From positions 1-64,000 of the forward strand of contig NZ_VWNF01000011.1 in NCBI RefSeq assembly GCF_008711175.1: a stretch of DNA of 64,000 bases, read 5' to 3'. Source of the stretch: Nesterenkonia ebinurensis (GTDB taxonomy: Bacteria; Actinomycetota; Actinomycetes; Actinomycetales; Micrococcaceae). Below the pieces are notes generated by a model. It saw only the letters and a program-made list of their open reading frames with translations, was not told where the DNA came from and did no database searches. Every line of letters begins with the position of its first letter. The stretch's first letter is position 1. The position numbers and the translations under genes were made by a program. This document shows positions 9,669 to 19,374 of the stretch, piece by piece.

Positions 9669-10646
9669 TCAGCCTGGACGCACCCACGCGGTGTGGAGAG
9701 CTGTGATCTGCGGAAGCTCCACGGCGTCATCTTCCGCCAGGCCGAGCTCGCCGTGGAGATAGTCGGCGAGGTTGGCTCGACGTGCAGCCCGCTCGCCGGT
9801 GCCGGCCGAGAGCCAGGAGCTCAGCGTGGTCGCATAGCGGAAGAGCTCCGTGACAGTCAGTATGCGTTTCCAGCGGTATTCGGCACTCTGCACGGGGGAG
9901 TAGAGCGCTGGATCCAGAGTGGGCTGCCAGTCTGGGCGGTAGACATCACCGGCACGCATAATCCGGGTCAGCCGGTGCACAGTAGGGTCCGCCGTATCGA
10001 GGTAGTTCCAGATCAATGCGAGCGCTCCGGTGCCGTCCAGCAGCCTGGCCGCCTCCGACTGGGTTGCTTCCGGGTCGAACCAGTGCCAGGACTGGGCGGC
10101 GACAACGATATCCGCACAGCCATCGGGAAGCCCGGTCTGCTCTGCCGGGGCACACCGGGCTTCCACTGTTGCCTGGGCGCGGCTGCGTGCTCCGGTGCGA
10201 GCCTTTCGGGTTCCTCCAGCGCTCCGCGGCCCGAGCATCTCTTCGGATGTGTTCAGAAGGGCGTCGAGCATCGGAGGACTGGGCTCCACGGCGATCACGC
10301 GGGCTCCGCAGTCAAGCAGCTGGCGAGTCAGAATCCCGGTGCCCGCGCCCAGATCCACAACAGTTGTCAGGCGCGCTCCTCCCAGCGGGCCACCAGACTC
10401 AACGCCAGCAGCACCAGTCTCAGGGGCCCCCTCCACATCAGTGCCGCCAACCCTATAAGACCTGTCTGCGAGAGCGAGGATGTCAAGGACAGCCTGATCG
10501 GGGTAGCGGGGGCGGACGGCGTCGTACTCCAGAGCTTGGTCTGCCGATTGCTCGGCGAAAGAAGTTCCCAGCTGCTGCCGGCGCTGATCACTGACAATCT
10601 GCGGCTGAGCGTCTGAGCGACGCTTGGGCCTGTTCGGCTGACTCAT
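9669..10646 (-). CDS. Class I SAM-dependent methyltransferase
   Basis: The 325-residue product has the SAM-binding motif VVDLGAGTGILTRQLL followed by VIAVEPSPPMLDAL, then PDGCADIVVAAQSWHWFDP and ALALIWNYLD, a pattern common in class I methyltransferases of the Methyltransf_11 type. The substrate is unknown. Two Gly/Ala/Arg-rich stretches appear to be insertions relative to the compact family fold: about residues 63-95, before the SAM motif, and about 140-160, after the acidic loop. The stop directly abuts the stop of the NTF2-like gene (convergent), and the gene lies 12 bp from ribF on the same strand. Confidence 0.85.
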   Translation of the reverse strand: MSQPNRPKRRSDAQPQIVSDQRRQQLGTSFAEQSADQALEYDAVRPRYPDQAVLDILALADRSYRVGGTDVEGAPETGAAGVESGGPLGGARLTTVVDLGAGTGILTRQLLDCGARVIAVEPSPPMLDALLNTSEEMLGPRSAGGTRKARTGARSRAQATVEARCAPAEQTGLPDGCADIVVAAQSWHWFDPEATQSEAARLLDGTGALALIWNYLDTADPTVHRLTRIMRAGDVYRPDWQPTLDPALYSPVQSAEYRWKRILTVTELFRYATTLSSWLSAGTGERAARRANLADYLHGELGLAEDDAVELPQITALHTAWVRPG

Positions 10647-10658
10647 GCGGCCATCAGC

Positions 10659-11654
10659 TCAGGGCAGTGGCCGCTGGAGGCCGGCAGGAGCACCGAGCAG
10701 CACCTGACGGGCCTCACGGACGTCCTGATGCATTTGGGTCACGAGCTTCTCCACACCCTCATAGGCAACCATGCCGCGCAGGCGGTCTACAAATTCGACC
10801 CGTAGGTGCTGGCCGTAGAGGTCGAACTCCTCCACAGGCTCATCCGGCCGGTCAAGAACATGAGCCTCGACCACGCGCTGGACACCGTCAAAGGTGGGGT
10901 TGGTGCCGACTGAGATCGCAGCTGGCCATCGGTGTGCCTGACGGTCGGTGACCCACCCTGCATAGACACCGTCAGCGGGGACCATGCCTTCGGCGTCCTG
11001 GGCGAGGTTGGCGGTGGGAAACCCGAGTTCACGGCCCCTGGCCTCACCGTGGACCACTTCGCCGGCCACAGTGTGCGGTCTGCCGAGCATCTGGGCCGCT
11101 GCTGCGACGTGCCCTTCGGTGAGGGCCCGCCGAATCGCCGTGGAGGAGCAGCGGGCAGCCGGATCCGGAGCCTGGAGGTCGTCCACCGGGAAGTCTTCGA
11201 CCTCTATCACCTCAAAACCGAAGCGTTCTCCCAGCTGAACCATGGTGCCGAAATCACCCTCATTGCCACGGCCGAAGCGCACATCGGCACCAACCACCAC
11301 GGCCGCCGGCGTCAGCGGCAACAGGTACTGCTGCACGAACCGTTCAGCGCTGAGCAGGTAGACCTCCTCGGTATAGTCCAGCACCAGCGCGGCGGCCAGC
11401 CCGCAGGATTGAAGCCGGCGCAGCTTCTCCTGGGTACCGGTGAGCAGCTCGGGTGCGGACTCGGGTCGGTGCACCAGCGCCGGGTGCGGGTCGAAGGTGA
11501 TGGCCAGGGGCGCGGCGTCGTATCTGCCGGCCACATTCACCAGCTCATTGAGCAGATGCTGGTGACCCTGGTGCACGCCGTCGAAGTTGCCGATGGTCAG
11601 GACGGTCAGCCCCAGGTCAGCGGGGACATCATCGAGGCCGTGGAAAATCTGCAC
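10659..11654 (-). CDS. ribF: Bifunctional riboflavin kinase / FAD synthetase
   Basis: The 331-residue product makes FMN from riboflavin and then FAD. The N-terminal nucleotidylyltransferase domain carries TIGNFDGVHQGHQHLL and the C-terminal kinase domain carries GRELGFPTANL and the PADGVYAGWV segment. The GTG at 11654 is the likely start: it gives VQIFHGLDDVP, the usual N-terminus, with TAGGA about eight bases upstream. The ATG at 11714 would add 20 residues with no family match. The usual partner truB lies two genes upstream on the same strand. Confidence 0.94.
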   Translation of the reverse strand: MQIFHGLDDVPADLGLTVLTIGNFDGVHQGHQHLLNELVNVAGRYDAAPLAITFDPHPALVHRPESAPELLTGTQEKLRRLQSCGLAAALVLDYTEEVYLLSAERFVQQYLLPLTPAAVVVGADVRFGRGNEGDFGTMVQLGERFGFEVIEVEDFPVDDLQAPDPAARCSSTAIRRALTEGHVAAAAQMLGRPHTVAGEVVHGEARGRELGFPTANLAQDAEGMVPADGVYAGWVTDRQAHRWPAAISVGTNPTFDGVQRVVEAHVLDRPDEPVEEFDLYGQHLRVEFVDRLRGMVAYEGVEKLVTQMHQDVREARQVLLGAPAGLQRPLP

Positions 11655-11746
11655 GGTGTATATCCTACGGTCTGGAGAACCGGCATCTCCTATCCCGCTG
11701 ATAGCCTCAGCCATAGGGAGGGAGCGCAGCTCCCCTGTGAGTGGGT

Positions 11747-12331
11747 TTAGCTTCTGTTGAGGCGATGGCGGAACAGCCAGAACAGCCCGATGAACGGCAG
11801 TACGAGCGGGATATAGCCATAGTCGCGGCCGAAGAAGCCCCAGACTGTGGCCACCTCGAACAGCTCAGGCTGCAGCAAAGTCCAGGTGCCCACGCCGATC
11901 ACTCCGGCCATCTCGATCAGCACGGCAACCAGCGCCACCTTCCAGGCCGCAGCGGAGGTGCGGGCCAGTGCCAGTGTGGCCAGGATATAGACCGCCGCAG
12001 CGAAGGCTGAAAGGCTCAGCGCCAACGGTGCGTCAGCAAACTGGACCTTCTCCGCCTGCGGGAAGGGCATGATCTGGTAGAAGGCCCGGGCGAAGGCGCT
12101 GACCGCGAAGATCCCATAGGCTGTGATGATCAGCATCCCCAGCCCCCGGTTGCGCGGGGTCGTTTGGGCGGTCCCCGGTGCGGCAGCCGAGAAGCCGGCG
12201 CCAGTCCCTGACGTGGTCCGCGCAGATTCTTCGGAATCTGCGCTGTGGCCTGACGCCAGTGACCCCCCGCTCTTCGTTCGGCTCAATCGGGCGTCGTCGT
12301 TCTCTGCTCGGCTCACAGTGCGCTTCCCCAC
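11747..12331 (-). CDS. Four-helix membrane protein with an inserted repeat near its N-terminus
   Basis: The 194-residue product has a polar N-terminal region of about 60 residues, then four hydrophobic segments (starting near residues 63, 100, 128 and 165) and a short basic tail. I do not recognise the family, though small membrane proteins at this spot between truB and ribF are common in Micrococcaceae. Residues 10-17 (NDDARLSR) are encoded by the ACGACGACGCCCGATTGAG repeat start, and further along the region holds a perfect palindrome, GCGCAGATTC-CG-AAGAATCTGCGC-like, at about 12221-12245. Its start overlaps the upstream gene by 19 bp, which indicates translational coupling. The N-terminal extension may be repeat-derived. 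Confidence 0.7.
   Translation of the reverse strand: MGKRTVSRAENDDARLSRTKSGGSLASGHSADSEESARTTSGTGAGFSAAAPGTAQTTPRNRGLGMLIITAYGIFAVSAFARAFYQIMPFPQAEKVQFADAPLALSLSAFAAAVYILATLALARTSAAAWKVALVAVLIEMAGVIGVGTWTLLQPELFEVATVWGFFGRDYGYIPLVLPFIGLFWLFRHRLNRS
12221..12300. repeat. Shorter relative of the intragenic repeat element (in membrane protein gene)
   Basis: On the minus strand from 12300 it reads ACGACGACGCCCGATTGAGC, the same 5' end as the gcvP copy (identical over 19 bases). It diverges after GAGCCGAACGAAGAGC. Near 12221-12245 a perfect palindrome, GCGCAGATTC around a short centre with GAATCTGCGC, follows. The shared GGCGCTTGAGGAG end block is not found. It lies near the start codon of the membrane-protein gene at 11747-12331. 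Confidence 0.6.
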
Positions 12332-12678
12332 CAGATCTCCTCCATGCGATACACCATCACGAACACCACCAGACCCACAAAGCTCATCACCAAATTGGTC
12401 CAGCGGGTCTTGTCCACCATTGCCCAGACGAACACGCCCACCGGCAGCAGCAGCGCGGTGAGGATATAGCCCCAGAATTCCCAGGCCTCACCGCTGATCG
12501 AAGCACCCATCCCCTGCCGGATACCAGCGTAGACCCCGTAGACGATCAGATACAGCTCGATCGCGGCGATGCTGATGATAGATGAGTCGGCCGGGTGATT
12601 CCGGACCGCGGTCATCACCCAGCAGATCAGCGTGGAGAGGGCACAGACCACTGTGCCCACCAGGAACATGAGTGTCAT
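12313..12678 (-). CDS. Small integral membrane protein, unknown function
   Basis: The 121-residue product has four predicted membrane segments (about residues 1-25, 34-55, 68-88 and 95-113) and few charged residues, with the C-terminus RMEEIWWGSAL. I do not recognise a named domain. It overlaps the next membrane protein (11747-12331), so the two may form a complex or a functional pair. The ATG at 12678 is followed directly by a membrane segment. About 180 bp separate it from truB and hold no other gene. Confidence 0.65.
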   Translation of the reverse strand: MTLMFLVGTVVCALSTLICWVMTAVRNHPADSSIISIAAIELYLIVYGVYAGIRQGMGASISGEAWEFWGYILTALLLPVGVFVWAMVDKTRWTNLVMSFVGLVVFVMVYRMEEIWWGSAL

Positions 12679-12862
12679 TTCAAAGGAATTCTACTCCGTG
12701 TAGAAGCTGGGGTCGCTAGCGGGACTTTCGCCCTTCAGGATCCCTGGCATGGCCCACAAAACAATCGTGCGTTTATGGGGCCCAGGCGCCGGTGGCCTGA
12801 GCGCTGAGCTTGCCTAGCCCGAATGATGACGAATGGGCGAATCCCGCGACAAAAGCTTCAGC

Positions 12863-13906
12863 TCAGCTGGCGAAGACGAGCTCCGGTTTTGCTTGCAGAG
12901 CTGCTGGGCCCGACACTGCGGCCTGGGCGGCATCAGGGGACGACGACGCCCCGGGCTTGGCGGGGACGTCCTTCAGCAGAGCAACCAGCTCACCATCCGG
13001 GGCGAAGGCGGCGGTGAGCTCAGCGCTGGTCCCGCGACCGGGCACAGGGTCCAGCCGCTCTCGGCCGGCTGCAGCGGCGCCGGCCTTCAGACCCGAAGCA
13101 CCACCCGAGGCGGTGATGCGGCGGCCGTGGCGCAGATGCTCGGCCTCCTCTGCGGTGACCTGTCTGGCGGGGAAGAGCTGGGCGGCGGCCTCGGCCATCC
13201 CGATGTAGCCGAAATCCTCGGCTAGCTGCTCCAGGGTGAGGCACTGATCCTGAACGTAGGGGCCCACGGCGGTACGACGCAGCGCGGTGAGATGCCCACC
13301 AGACTCCAACAGCTCGCCGAGGTCCCGGGCCAGGGCGCGCACATAGGTTCCGGAGGAGACGGTAACCTCAATATCCAGGTCGATCAGCCTCCCGCCCTCA
13401 ACCCGGCGCAGATCGTGAATCAGAAAGCGGTGGACGGTGACCGGCCGAGCATCCAACTCCACGTCCTCGCCAGCACGGGCACGGTCATAAGCGCGCCTGC
13501 CGTCCACCTTGATCGCGCTGACGGTGCTGGGCACCTGCATGATCTCCCCGGTCAGCCGAGTGACAGCGTCGTCGATGTTCTCCCTAGTTACTGCATTGGC
13601 GAACCGGGTGGCGGTGACTTCGCCTTCGGCGTCGTCGGTAGTACTGGACTCACCCAGCCGCACAGTGGCCGTATAGGTCTTGTCCACCCCCACGATGTGG
13701 GTTAGCAGCCGGGTGGCGCGGTTAATGCCGACCACCAGCACCCCGGTGGCCATCGGGTCCAGAGTGCCGGCATGGCCGACCTTGCGAGTGCCGGCCAACT
13801 TGCGGATCCGCCCGACCACGTTATGACTGGTCCAGCCGGCGGGCTTATCCACCAGAACCAGCCCGGAGCCGACTTCTAACTCCTCAGGCCTCTGCTTCTT
13901 CCCCAC
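12863..13906 (-). CDS. truB: tRNA pseudouridine(55) synthase
   Basis: The 347-residue product has the catalytic TruB segment KVGHAGTLDPMATGVLVVG, whose Asp is the nucleophile, preceded by LVLVDKPAGWTSHNVVG and followed by VDKTYTATVRLGESSTTDDAEG. It makes pseudouridine 55 in the T loop of tRNA. The start is a GTG at 13906 with GAGGA close upstream. The C-terminal 40 residues are Ala/Pro/Ser-rich and contain the 11-mer ACGACGACGCC (12940-12950, read as SSS). It follows rbfA in the conserved infB-rbfA-truB order. Confidence 0.96.
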   Translation of the reverse strand: MGKKQRPEELEVGSGLVLVDKPAGWTSHNVVGRIRKLAGTRKVGHAGTLDPMATGVLVVGINRATRLLTHIVGVDKTYTATVRLGESSTTDDAEGEVTATRFANAVTRENIDDAVTRLTGEIMQVPSTVSAIKVDGRRAYDRARAGEDVELDARPVTVHRFLIHDLRRVEGGRLIDLDIEVTVSSGTYVRALARDLGELLESGGHLTALRRTAVGPYVQDQCLTLEQLAEDFGYIGMAEAAAQLFPARQVTAEEAEHLRHGRRITASGGASGLKAGAAAAGRERLDPVPGRGTSAELTAAFAPDGELVALLKDVPAKPGASSSPDAAQAAVSGPAALQAKPELVFAS

Positions 13907-13930
13907 CTAGTCCTCGTCCTCTCCGGTGCT

Positions 13931-13996
13931 GAGTGCATAGTTTGTGCAGTAGTTCTACCGTGAAACCCGCCAAAATGCTGCACAGATCACGCACTC
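13931..13996. repeat. 66-bp palindromic repeat, copy 2
   Basis: The arms GAGTGCATAGTTTGTGCAG and CTGCACAGATCACGCACTC pair with three mismatches around a 28-bp centre. It is in the rbfA-truB spacer. The total length is identical to the other four copies although the centre has diverged. Confidence 0.88.
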
Positions 13997-14024
13997 AAAG
14001 ATTGGTTCGGGGGTGGGCGCAGGG

Positions 14025-14456
14025 TCAGGACCCTGTCTCCCCCTGTGAACGGTAGGCGTTGTCGGAGACCGGGTCTGCGTTGCCGCGCAGGTTTTTGACC
14101 CGCTCATCCTGTTCACGGGCCTTGCGCAGCAAGTCCTCCAGGTGGGCAGCGGACTCCGGAATCTCGTCAGCAACGAACTCCAGGGTGGGGGTCAGCCGGA
14201 TGCTCAGCTGCCGGCCCAACTCGTGGCGCAGCGCGCCCCGGTTGACCTCCAGTAACTGGGCACCCTCTGCCTTGGCGTCGTCGTCCTCTGCCAGCACCGT
14301 GTAGTAGACCGTGGCGTGCTGCAGGTCATTGGTGACCCGGGCGTCGGTGATGGTGATTCGCTCGGCGCGGTCATCTTTCACCCGGGTGCGCAGAGCCTCA
14401 GCCACAATCACCTTGATGCGGGCGGCCAGCCGTGATGCGCGTGCGGGGTCAGCCAT
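14025..14456 (-). CDS. rbfA: 30S ribosome-binding factor A
   Basis: The 143-residue product starts [20 protein letters not shown] and contains [18 protein letters not shown] and the KH-like region [19 protein letters not shown], all typical of RbfA. It assists late 30S maturation and processing of the 16S rRNA 5' end. The ATG at 14456 is preceded by AAAGGAG at 6-base spacing. EDDDAKAEG corresponds to another copy of the ACGACGACGCC 11-mer. It sits between infB and truB as expected. Confidence 0.95.
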   Translation of the reverse strand: MADPARASRLAARIKVIVAEALRTRVKDDRAERITITDARVTNDLQHATVYYTVLAEDDDAKAEGAQLLEVNRGALRHELGRQLSIRLTPTLEFVADEIPESAAHLEDLLRKAREQDERVKNLRGNADPVSDNAYRSQGETGS

Positions 14457-14501
14457 GGTGTTCTCCTTTCAGAGGTCGTAGCTCAAGCCTAGCCCCGTAT
14501 A

Positions 14502-14567
14502 CGGTGGCCCCGGGTGACGACGTTTCATCCCAATAATGGCCGATATCGTGGTCATACGGGGCCACCG
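14502..14567. terminator. Strong hairpin between rbfA and infB
   Basis: CGGTGGCCCCG (14502-14512) pairs perfectly with CGGGGCCACCG (14557-14567) around a 44-bp centre that itself includes complementary segments. It lies between infB (stop at 14586) and rbfA, so it may attenuate transcription or be a processing site. It has no T-tract. Its length of 66 bp matches the palindrome family, but the sequence is unrelated. Confidence 0.5.
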
Positions 14568-14585
14568 AACGACAAGGGCTCGGCA

Positions 14586-17282
14586 CTAGGTGCGCGGGAT
14601 TTCGCGCATCTCCCAGGTTTCGATGACGTCGCCTTCCTGGATGTCGTTGAAGGAGCCCAGGCCGATACCGCACTCGAAGCCCTCGCGGACCTCGGTGGCA
14701 TCGTCCTTGAACCGCTTCAGCGACTCGATAGTGAGGCTGTCTACCACCACATTGCCGTCGCGCACCAGGCGGGCCTTGGCGTTGCGGCGGATGATGCCCG
14801 AGCGGACCATGGAGCCGGCGATGTTGCCGAACTTGGAGGAGCGGAAGACTTCACGGATCTCCGCGGAGCCCAACTCCACCTCCTCGTACTCCGGCTTGAG
14901 CATGCCCTTCAGCGCGGCCTCGATATCGTCGATGGCGGCGTAGATGACCGAGTAGAAGCGCATGTCCACGCCCTCACGGTCAGCCAGCTCGGTGACACGC
15001 TCGGCCGGGCGGACGTTGAAGCCGATGATCACGGCGTTGTCCACGGTGGCCAGGTTGACGTCGTTCTGGGTGATGGCACCCACCCCGCGGTGGATGACCC
15101 GCAGCTGGACCTCGGCACCCACGTCGATCTTCAGCAGGGCGTCCTCCAGGGCCTCCACGGCACCGGAGACATCACCCTTGAGGATCAGGTTGAGGGTGTC
15201 GATCTTGCCCTCGGCCACAGCCTGGTCGAAGTCCTCCAGAGTGATCCGCTTGCGGCGCTTGGCCAGCAGGGCGTTGCGCTCTGCAGCCTCACGCTTCTCA
15301 GCGATCTGGCGAGCGGTACGGTCATCACCGGTGACCAGGAAGCTGTCGCCGGCCCGCGGCACTGTGGACAGACCCAGCACCTGCACCGGACGGGAGGGAG
15401 TAGCCTCCTCGACCGGGTCGCCGTTCTCGTCAAACATGGCGCGCACCCGGCCGAAGGCGGTTCCGGCCACCATATTGTCGCCCACTCGCAGGGTGCCGGA
15501 CTGGACCAGCACCGTGGCTACCGCACCACGACCCTTATCCAGGTTGGCCTCGATGGCCACACCGCGGGCTTCCTTATTGGGATTGGCCTTCAGCTCCAGG
15601 GCGGCGTCTGCGGTGAGCAGCACTGCCTCGAGCAGATCGTCGATGTTCTGGTTCTGACGTGCTGAGACGTCCACGAACATCACATCACCGCCGTACTCCT
15701 CGGGGATCAGCTCATACTCAGTGAGCTGGCCGCGGATCTTATCCGGGGCTGCGCCCTCCTTGTCGATCTTGTTGACCGCCACCACCACCGGCACATTGGC
15801 AGCCTTGGCGTGGTTGAGCGCCTCCACGGTCTGAGGCATCACGCCGTCATCGGCGGCGACTACCAGCACAGCGATATCGGTGACCTTGGCACCGCGGGCA
15901 CGCATGGCGGTGAACGCCTCGTGACCGGGGGTGTCGATGAAGGTCAGGGCACGGTTCTGACCCTCATGCGGGGCCTCCACCTGATAGGCGCCGATGTGCT
16001 GGGTAATGCCGCCGGCCTCGCCCTCAGTGACGTTGGATGAGCGGATGGCGTCCAGCAGGCGGGTCTTACCGTGGTCCACGTGACCCATCACGGTGACCAC
16101 CGGAGCCCTGGCTGCCAGGTCCTCCGCAGACTCGCCTGCTGCCTCCTCCTCCAGGTTGATGCTGAAGGACTCCAGCAGCTCGCGGTCCTCGTCCTCCGGA
16201 GAGACGATCTCCACCACGTAGCCGAGCTCATCGCCCAGCAGCTGGAAGGTCTCCTCGTCCAAGGACTGGTTGGCAGTGGCCATCTCACCGAGCTTCATCA
16301 GCACGGTGATCAGCGCTGCCGGCTCGGCGCCGATCTTCTCAGCAAAGTCACCCAGGGATGAGCCGCGGCGCAGCCGGACAACAGTGCTGCCGTCACCCTT
16401 GGGGACGCGCACGCCGCCGATCTCGCGGGTGTGCTTCTGCTCCAGCTCCTGACGCTTGGCGCGCTTGGACTTCCGTGCCTTGGAACGGGAGCCGCCGCGC
16501 CCGAAAGCACCGGCTGCTCCACCGCGGCCACGTCCACCGCCGCGCCCACGAGGCGGACCACCAGCAGGGGGGCCGCCGGGTGCACCGCCGCGGCCGGGGG
16601 CCGGGGCCTGCCCGGGCATCATCGAAGGCTTAGGCGCACCTCCTGGCCGCGGACCGGGACGCGCCTCAGCGCCTGGCCGCGGACCGCCGGGGCGGGGACT
16701 GCCAGGACGGGTCGCACCGCGGTCGCCGCCGCGCATGCCCTGCCGGGGGGCGAAAGGGTTGTTGCCCGGACGCGGACCGCCGGGACGGGGACCACCAGGA
16801 CGGGGCCCTGCCGGCCGCGGTCCGCCGCTGGAACGCGAGCCCCCCCGGTCGGAGGAGAGGCCGAAGGGGTTGTTTCCGCCGCTGCGCGGCTTGGCCGCAC
16901 CGGGCGTCGGTCCGGGGGCCGGCGGCTTGGGGCCGCCGGGCTTGGGGGCGCCAGTGGATGGTTTGGGTGCTGGAGCCTCAGCCTCTGAGGCCGGGGGCTG
17001 GGCAGCTGAGCCGGCGGCGTCGTCCTTGGCAGGCTGCTCGGCAGCAGGCTTAGGCGCGGCAGGCTTCTTAGGGGCGGGCTTGGGCGCTGGCTTCTTCTCA
17101 GCCGGAGCTTCAGCCGCCTTCTCTGCCTGGGGGAAGGCGGCCCGGAGCTTCTTGGCCACCGGGGGCTCCACCGTTGAGGACGGCGATTTGACGAACTCGC
17201 CCAGCTCCTGGAGCTTTGCGAGCGCTTCTTTGGATGAGACGCCGATCTCTTTGGCAATCTCGTGTACGCGGGCCTTGGCCAC
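14586..17282 (-). CDS. infB: Translation initiation factor IF-2
   Basis: The 898-residue GTPase delivers initiator tRNA to the 30S subunit. It has the N-terminal IF2_N segment ([19 protein letters not shown]), a long Pro/Gly/Arg/Ala-rich linker (about residues 70-270) as in other actinobacteria, the G1 motif GHVDHGKT near residue 400, [12 protein letters not shown] (switch I), DTPGHEAF (G3), NKID (G4) and the C-terminal IF2 domains. The start is a GTG at 17282 with AAGGAG five bases upstream. The GC-rich repetitive linker produces long spurious frames on other strands. It belongs to the nusA-ylxR-infB-rbfA block. Confidence 0.97.
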   Translation of the reverse strand: MAKARVHEIAKEIGVSSKEALAKLQELGEFVKSPSSTVEPPVAKKLRAAFPQAEKAAEAPAEKKPAPKPAPKKPAAPKPAAEQPAKDDAAGSAAQPPASEAEAPAPKPSTGAPKPGGPKPPAPGPTPGAAKPRSGGNNPFGLSSDRGGSRSSGGPRPAGPRPGGPRPGGPRPGNNPFAPRQGMRGGDRGATRPGSPRPGGPRPGAEARPGPRPGGAPKPSMMPGQAPAPGRGGAPGGPPAGGPPRGRGGGRGRGGAAGAFGRGGSRSKARKSKRAKRQELEQKHTREIGGVRVPKGDGSTVVRLRRGSSLGDFAEKIGAEPAALITVLMKLGEMATANQSLDEETFQLLGDELGYVVEIVSPEDEDRELLESFSINLEEEAAGESAEDLAARAPVVTVMGHVDHGKTRLLDAIRSSNVTEGEAGGITQHIGAYQVEAPHEGQNRALTFIDTPGHEAFTAMRARGAKVTDIAVLVVAADDGVMPQTVEALNHAKAANVPVVVAVNKIDKEGAAPDKIRGQLTEYELIPEEYGGDVMFVDVSARQNQNIDDLLEAVLLTADAALELKANPNKEARGVAIEANLDKGRGAVATVLVQSGTLRVGDNMVAGTAFGRVRAMFDENGDPVEEATPSRPVQVLGLSTVPRAGDSFLVTGDDRTARQIAEKREAAERNALLAKRRKRITLEDFDQAVAEGKIDTLNLILKGDVSGAVEALEDALLKIDVGAEVQLRVIHRGVGAITQNDVNLATVDNAVIIGFNVRPAERVTELADREGVDMRFYSVIYAAIDDIEAALKGMLKPEYEEVELGSAEIREVFRSSKFGNIAGSMVRSGIIRRNAKARLVRDGNVVVDSLTIESLKRFKDDATEVREGFECGIGLGSFNDIQEGDVIETWEMREIPRT

Positions 17283-17411
17283 TGTTCTCCTTGTCTGGCC
17301 CGCGCAATACCCCGCTGACCAAGCGGGGCTCGGTATCAGCGGGACATCAGGAGCAGGCCGTTTAGCGTGCTTGATTCCGTGACGGTATGAATGGGGCTCA
17401 TCACTGGGCGC

Positions 17412-17705
17412 TCATCCGTCGGTACTCATCGGGTGTTCATCTCTTTCCAACCCGCTTCCGTTAGTGGTGGTCATCTGATCAAAATCCAGCTGTGCCGTCT
17501 GGACCGCTCGGCGGAAAGCCCGGCTAAAGGCTCTGCGCTTCAGCGCGGTCTCAAAGCATTCGCGGTCCGGATGGAGCCAGGCCCCACGGCCGGGCACCCT
17601 CCGCTCGGCGTCCAGAACAACCTGGTCGCCGCTGAGTGCGAATCTCACGACACTGTCCTGCTCAGTGCGCTGCCGGCAGCCGACGCACGTCCTGATTGGG
17701 ACCAT
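17412..17705 (-). CDS. ylxR: YlxR-family nucleoid/RNA-binding protein
   Basis: The 97-residue product begins [17 protein letters not shown] and continues with [23 protein letters not shown], the two signatures of the YlxR (DUF448) family, conserved between nusA and infB. Family members bind RNA or the nucleoid and have been linked to gene regulation and RNase P; the role here is inferred from family and position. The C-terminal 25 residues are polar and variable. It starts with ATG 18 bp after nusA, so co-transcription is likely. Confidence 0.92.
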   Translation of the reverse strand: MVPIRTCVGCRQRTEQDSVVRFALSGDQVVLDAERRVPGRGAWLHPDRECFETALKRRAFSRAFRRAVQTAQLDFDQMTTTNGSGLERDEHPMSTDG

Positions 17706-17723
17706 CCGAGTCTACCAGGGCGG

Positions 17724-18701
17724 TCAAGCCGCAGCCGGGGCGGCGTCAGACACAATATCGATCCGCCAGCCGGTGAGCTTGGCTGCCAGCCGGGCGTTCT
17801 GCCCCTCTTTGCCGATGGCCAGAGACAGCTGGTACTCCGGGACCACGGCCCTGGCGGACCGGGTGGTTTCGTCCAGAATGGTGACTGAACTCACCTTGGC
17901 CGGAGAGAGCCCATTGGCGATGAACTGGGCGGGGTCATCCGCGTAGTCGATGATGTCGATCTTCTCGTCATTGAGCTCGGTCATCACCGCCCGGACCCGG
18001 GAGCCCATTGCGCCGATGCAGGCCCCCTTGGCATTGATCCCGGCCTGGGCCGGGCGCACCGCGATCTTGGTGCGATGCCCGGCCTCACGGGCAATGGAGG
18101 TGATCTCCACGGTACCGTCAGCGATTTCGGGCACCTCGTGGGCAAACAGCTTCTTCACCAGCCCCGGATGGGAGCGAGAGAGGGTGATCTGCGGGCCTTT
18201 GAACCCGCGGTGGACATCCACCACAAAGGCGCGCAGCCGGGAGCCGTGCGGATAGGTCTCACCGGGCACATGCTCCTGGGCAGGCAGGTCAGCCTCCACC
18301 CCGCCGATGTCTACCTTGACGGTGTGCGGGCTGCGATCCTGCTGCACGATTCCGGAGACCAGCTCACCCTGCTTTGACTTGAACTCCCCGATCACTGTCT
18401 CATCCTCAGCGTCGCGGATGCGCTGCATAATCACCTGGCGGGCGGTGGAGGCTGCCACCCGGCCGAAGTTCTTCGGCGTGTCGTCAAACTCACCGATGAC
18501 TGTACCGTCCTCATCGAGCTCCTTGGCCCAGATGGTGACATGACCGGTCTGAGTATCCACCTCGGCGCGGGCCTGCTGCAGCGCGCCGGGGCTCTTGTGA
18601 TAGGCGAGTACAAGCGCCTGCTCAATGGCAGGCATCAGCCGCTCGAGAGGAATGTCGCGCTCTTGGACGAGCATGCGCAGGGCGCTCATATCGATATCCA
18701 C
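17724..18701 (-). CDS. nusA: Transcription termination/antitermination protein NusA
   Basis: The 325-residue product has the NusA N-terminal RNA-polymerase-binding region, an S1 domain ([22 protein letters not shown]), and two KH domains with [26 protein letters not shown] and [22 protein letters not shown]. It lacks the C-terminal acidic repeats of E. coli NusA, as is normal in actinobacteria. The start is GTG at 18701 with GGAGG six bases upstream. It lies after rimP and before ylxR in the conserved operon. Confidence 0.97.
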   Translation of the reverse strand: MDIDMSALRMLVQERDIPLERLMPAIEQALVLAYHKSPGALQQARAEVDTQTGHVTIWAKELDEDGTVIGEFDDTPKNFGRVAASTARQVIMQRIRDAEDETVIGEFKSKQGELVSGIVQQDRSPHTVKVDIGGVEADLPAQEHVPGETYPHGSRLRAFVVDVHRGFKGPQITLSRSHPGLVKKLFAHEVPEIADGTVEITSIAREAGHRTKIAVRPAQAGINAKGACIGAMGSRVRAVMTELNDEKIDIIDYADDPAQFIANGLSPAKVSSVTILDETTRSARAVVPEYQLSLAIGKEGQNARLAAKLTGWRIDIVSDAAPAAA

Positions 18702-18723
18702 TTGTGCCTCCGGTCAACCATCT

Positions 18724-19317
18724 TCAGTCGGTGTGTGAAAACTCTACCTGGACGCGAGCCCGGGCGATGGATTCGAACCCGATATGTTTCTGCGGCCCCG
18801 CTTTGGGCTTCATCCCCTTCTTGGGTGCCGGCTTGATCTCTTCAACGACGACGCCGCCGGCATCCACCTCTTTCAGCCGGGCTGTCAGCGCTCCCTTCCC
18901 CTTGGCACCCTGGGCCGGGGCGTCGGCGCGCAGATCAATCTCCAGCAGTCGGCCGATATTGCGCCGGAAGTGCCTGGGTTCGGTGAGCGGCCGGGTGGCT
19001 CCGGGGGTGGAGACCTCCAGCTCGTAGGCGGGCAGGGCAATCAGCGGGGAGGCGGCGGCTTCTGCCTTGTCTAAGACCACCGACAGCGCCTCGGAGAGCC
19101 CGGCCAGGGTGTCCAGGCCTACCTGCTTGGTGCCCTCAGCGTAGTCGATCACTACCTGCAGCAGGGTGCGCTCCCCCTTGCCGGTGAGCGTCAGCTCCTC
19201 CAGGTAGAGGCCGTGGGAGGTGACCGTGGGCTCAATGAGCCCGGCCAGCTGCTCGGCCCCGGAACCCTTGAACCTGTTGTTCTCGGTTGCGCGCGGTGGG
19301 ACTGCCATGGAACTCAT
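18724..19317 (-). CDS. rimP: Ribosome maturation factor RimP
   Basis: The 197-residue product fits RimP: an N-terminal alpha/beta domain ([26 protein letters not shown]), the segment [20 protein letters not shown], and a C-terminal SH3-like domain ending [10 protein letters not shown]. It is needed for 30S assembly. The Ala/Lys/Pro-rich insertion before the last strand is common in actinobacteria. Another ACGACGACGCC 11-mer (18845-18855, read as VVV) is in the C-terminal domain. It is the first gene of the minus-strand nusA operon and is divergent from proS, with 57 bp between the starts. Confidence 0.94.
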   Translation of the reverse strand: MSSMAVPPRATENNRFKGSGAEQLAGLIEPTVTSHGLYLEELTLTGKGERTLLQVVIDYAEGTKQVGLDTLAGLSEALSVVLDKAEAAASPLIALPAYELEVSTPGATRPLTEPRHFRRNIGRLLEIDLRADAPAQGAKGKGALTARLKEVDAGGVVVEEIKPAPKKGMKPKAGPQKHIGFESIARARVQVEFSHTD

Positions 19318-19374
19318 TGTGCCAAACTCTCAGCTCTCAGCATCGGGGCGGCTGGCCGGACTAGACTCTCCCCC

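Noticed and set aside
16560-16960. Repetitive DNA in infB as a tandem-repeat or CRISPR-like array
   Set aside because: The units are irregular PRPGG-type codons of the normal actinobacterial IF-2 linker; there are no spacers.
16431-17382. Long plus-strand frames (185 and 308 residues) opposite infB
   Set aside because: They mirror the Pro/Gly/Arg-rich IF-2 linker and have no plausible fold or ribosome-binding site.
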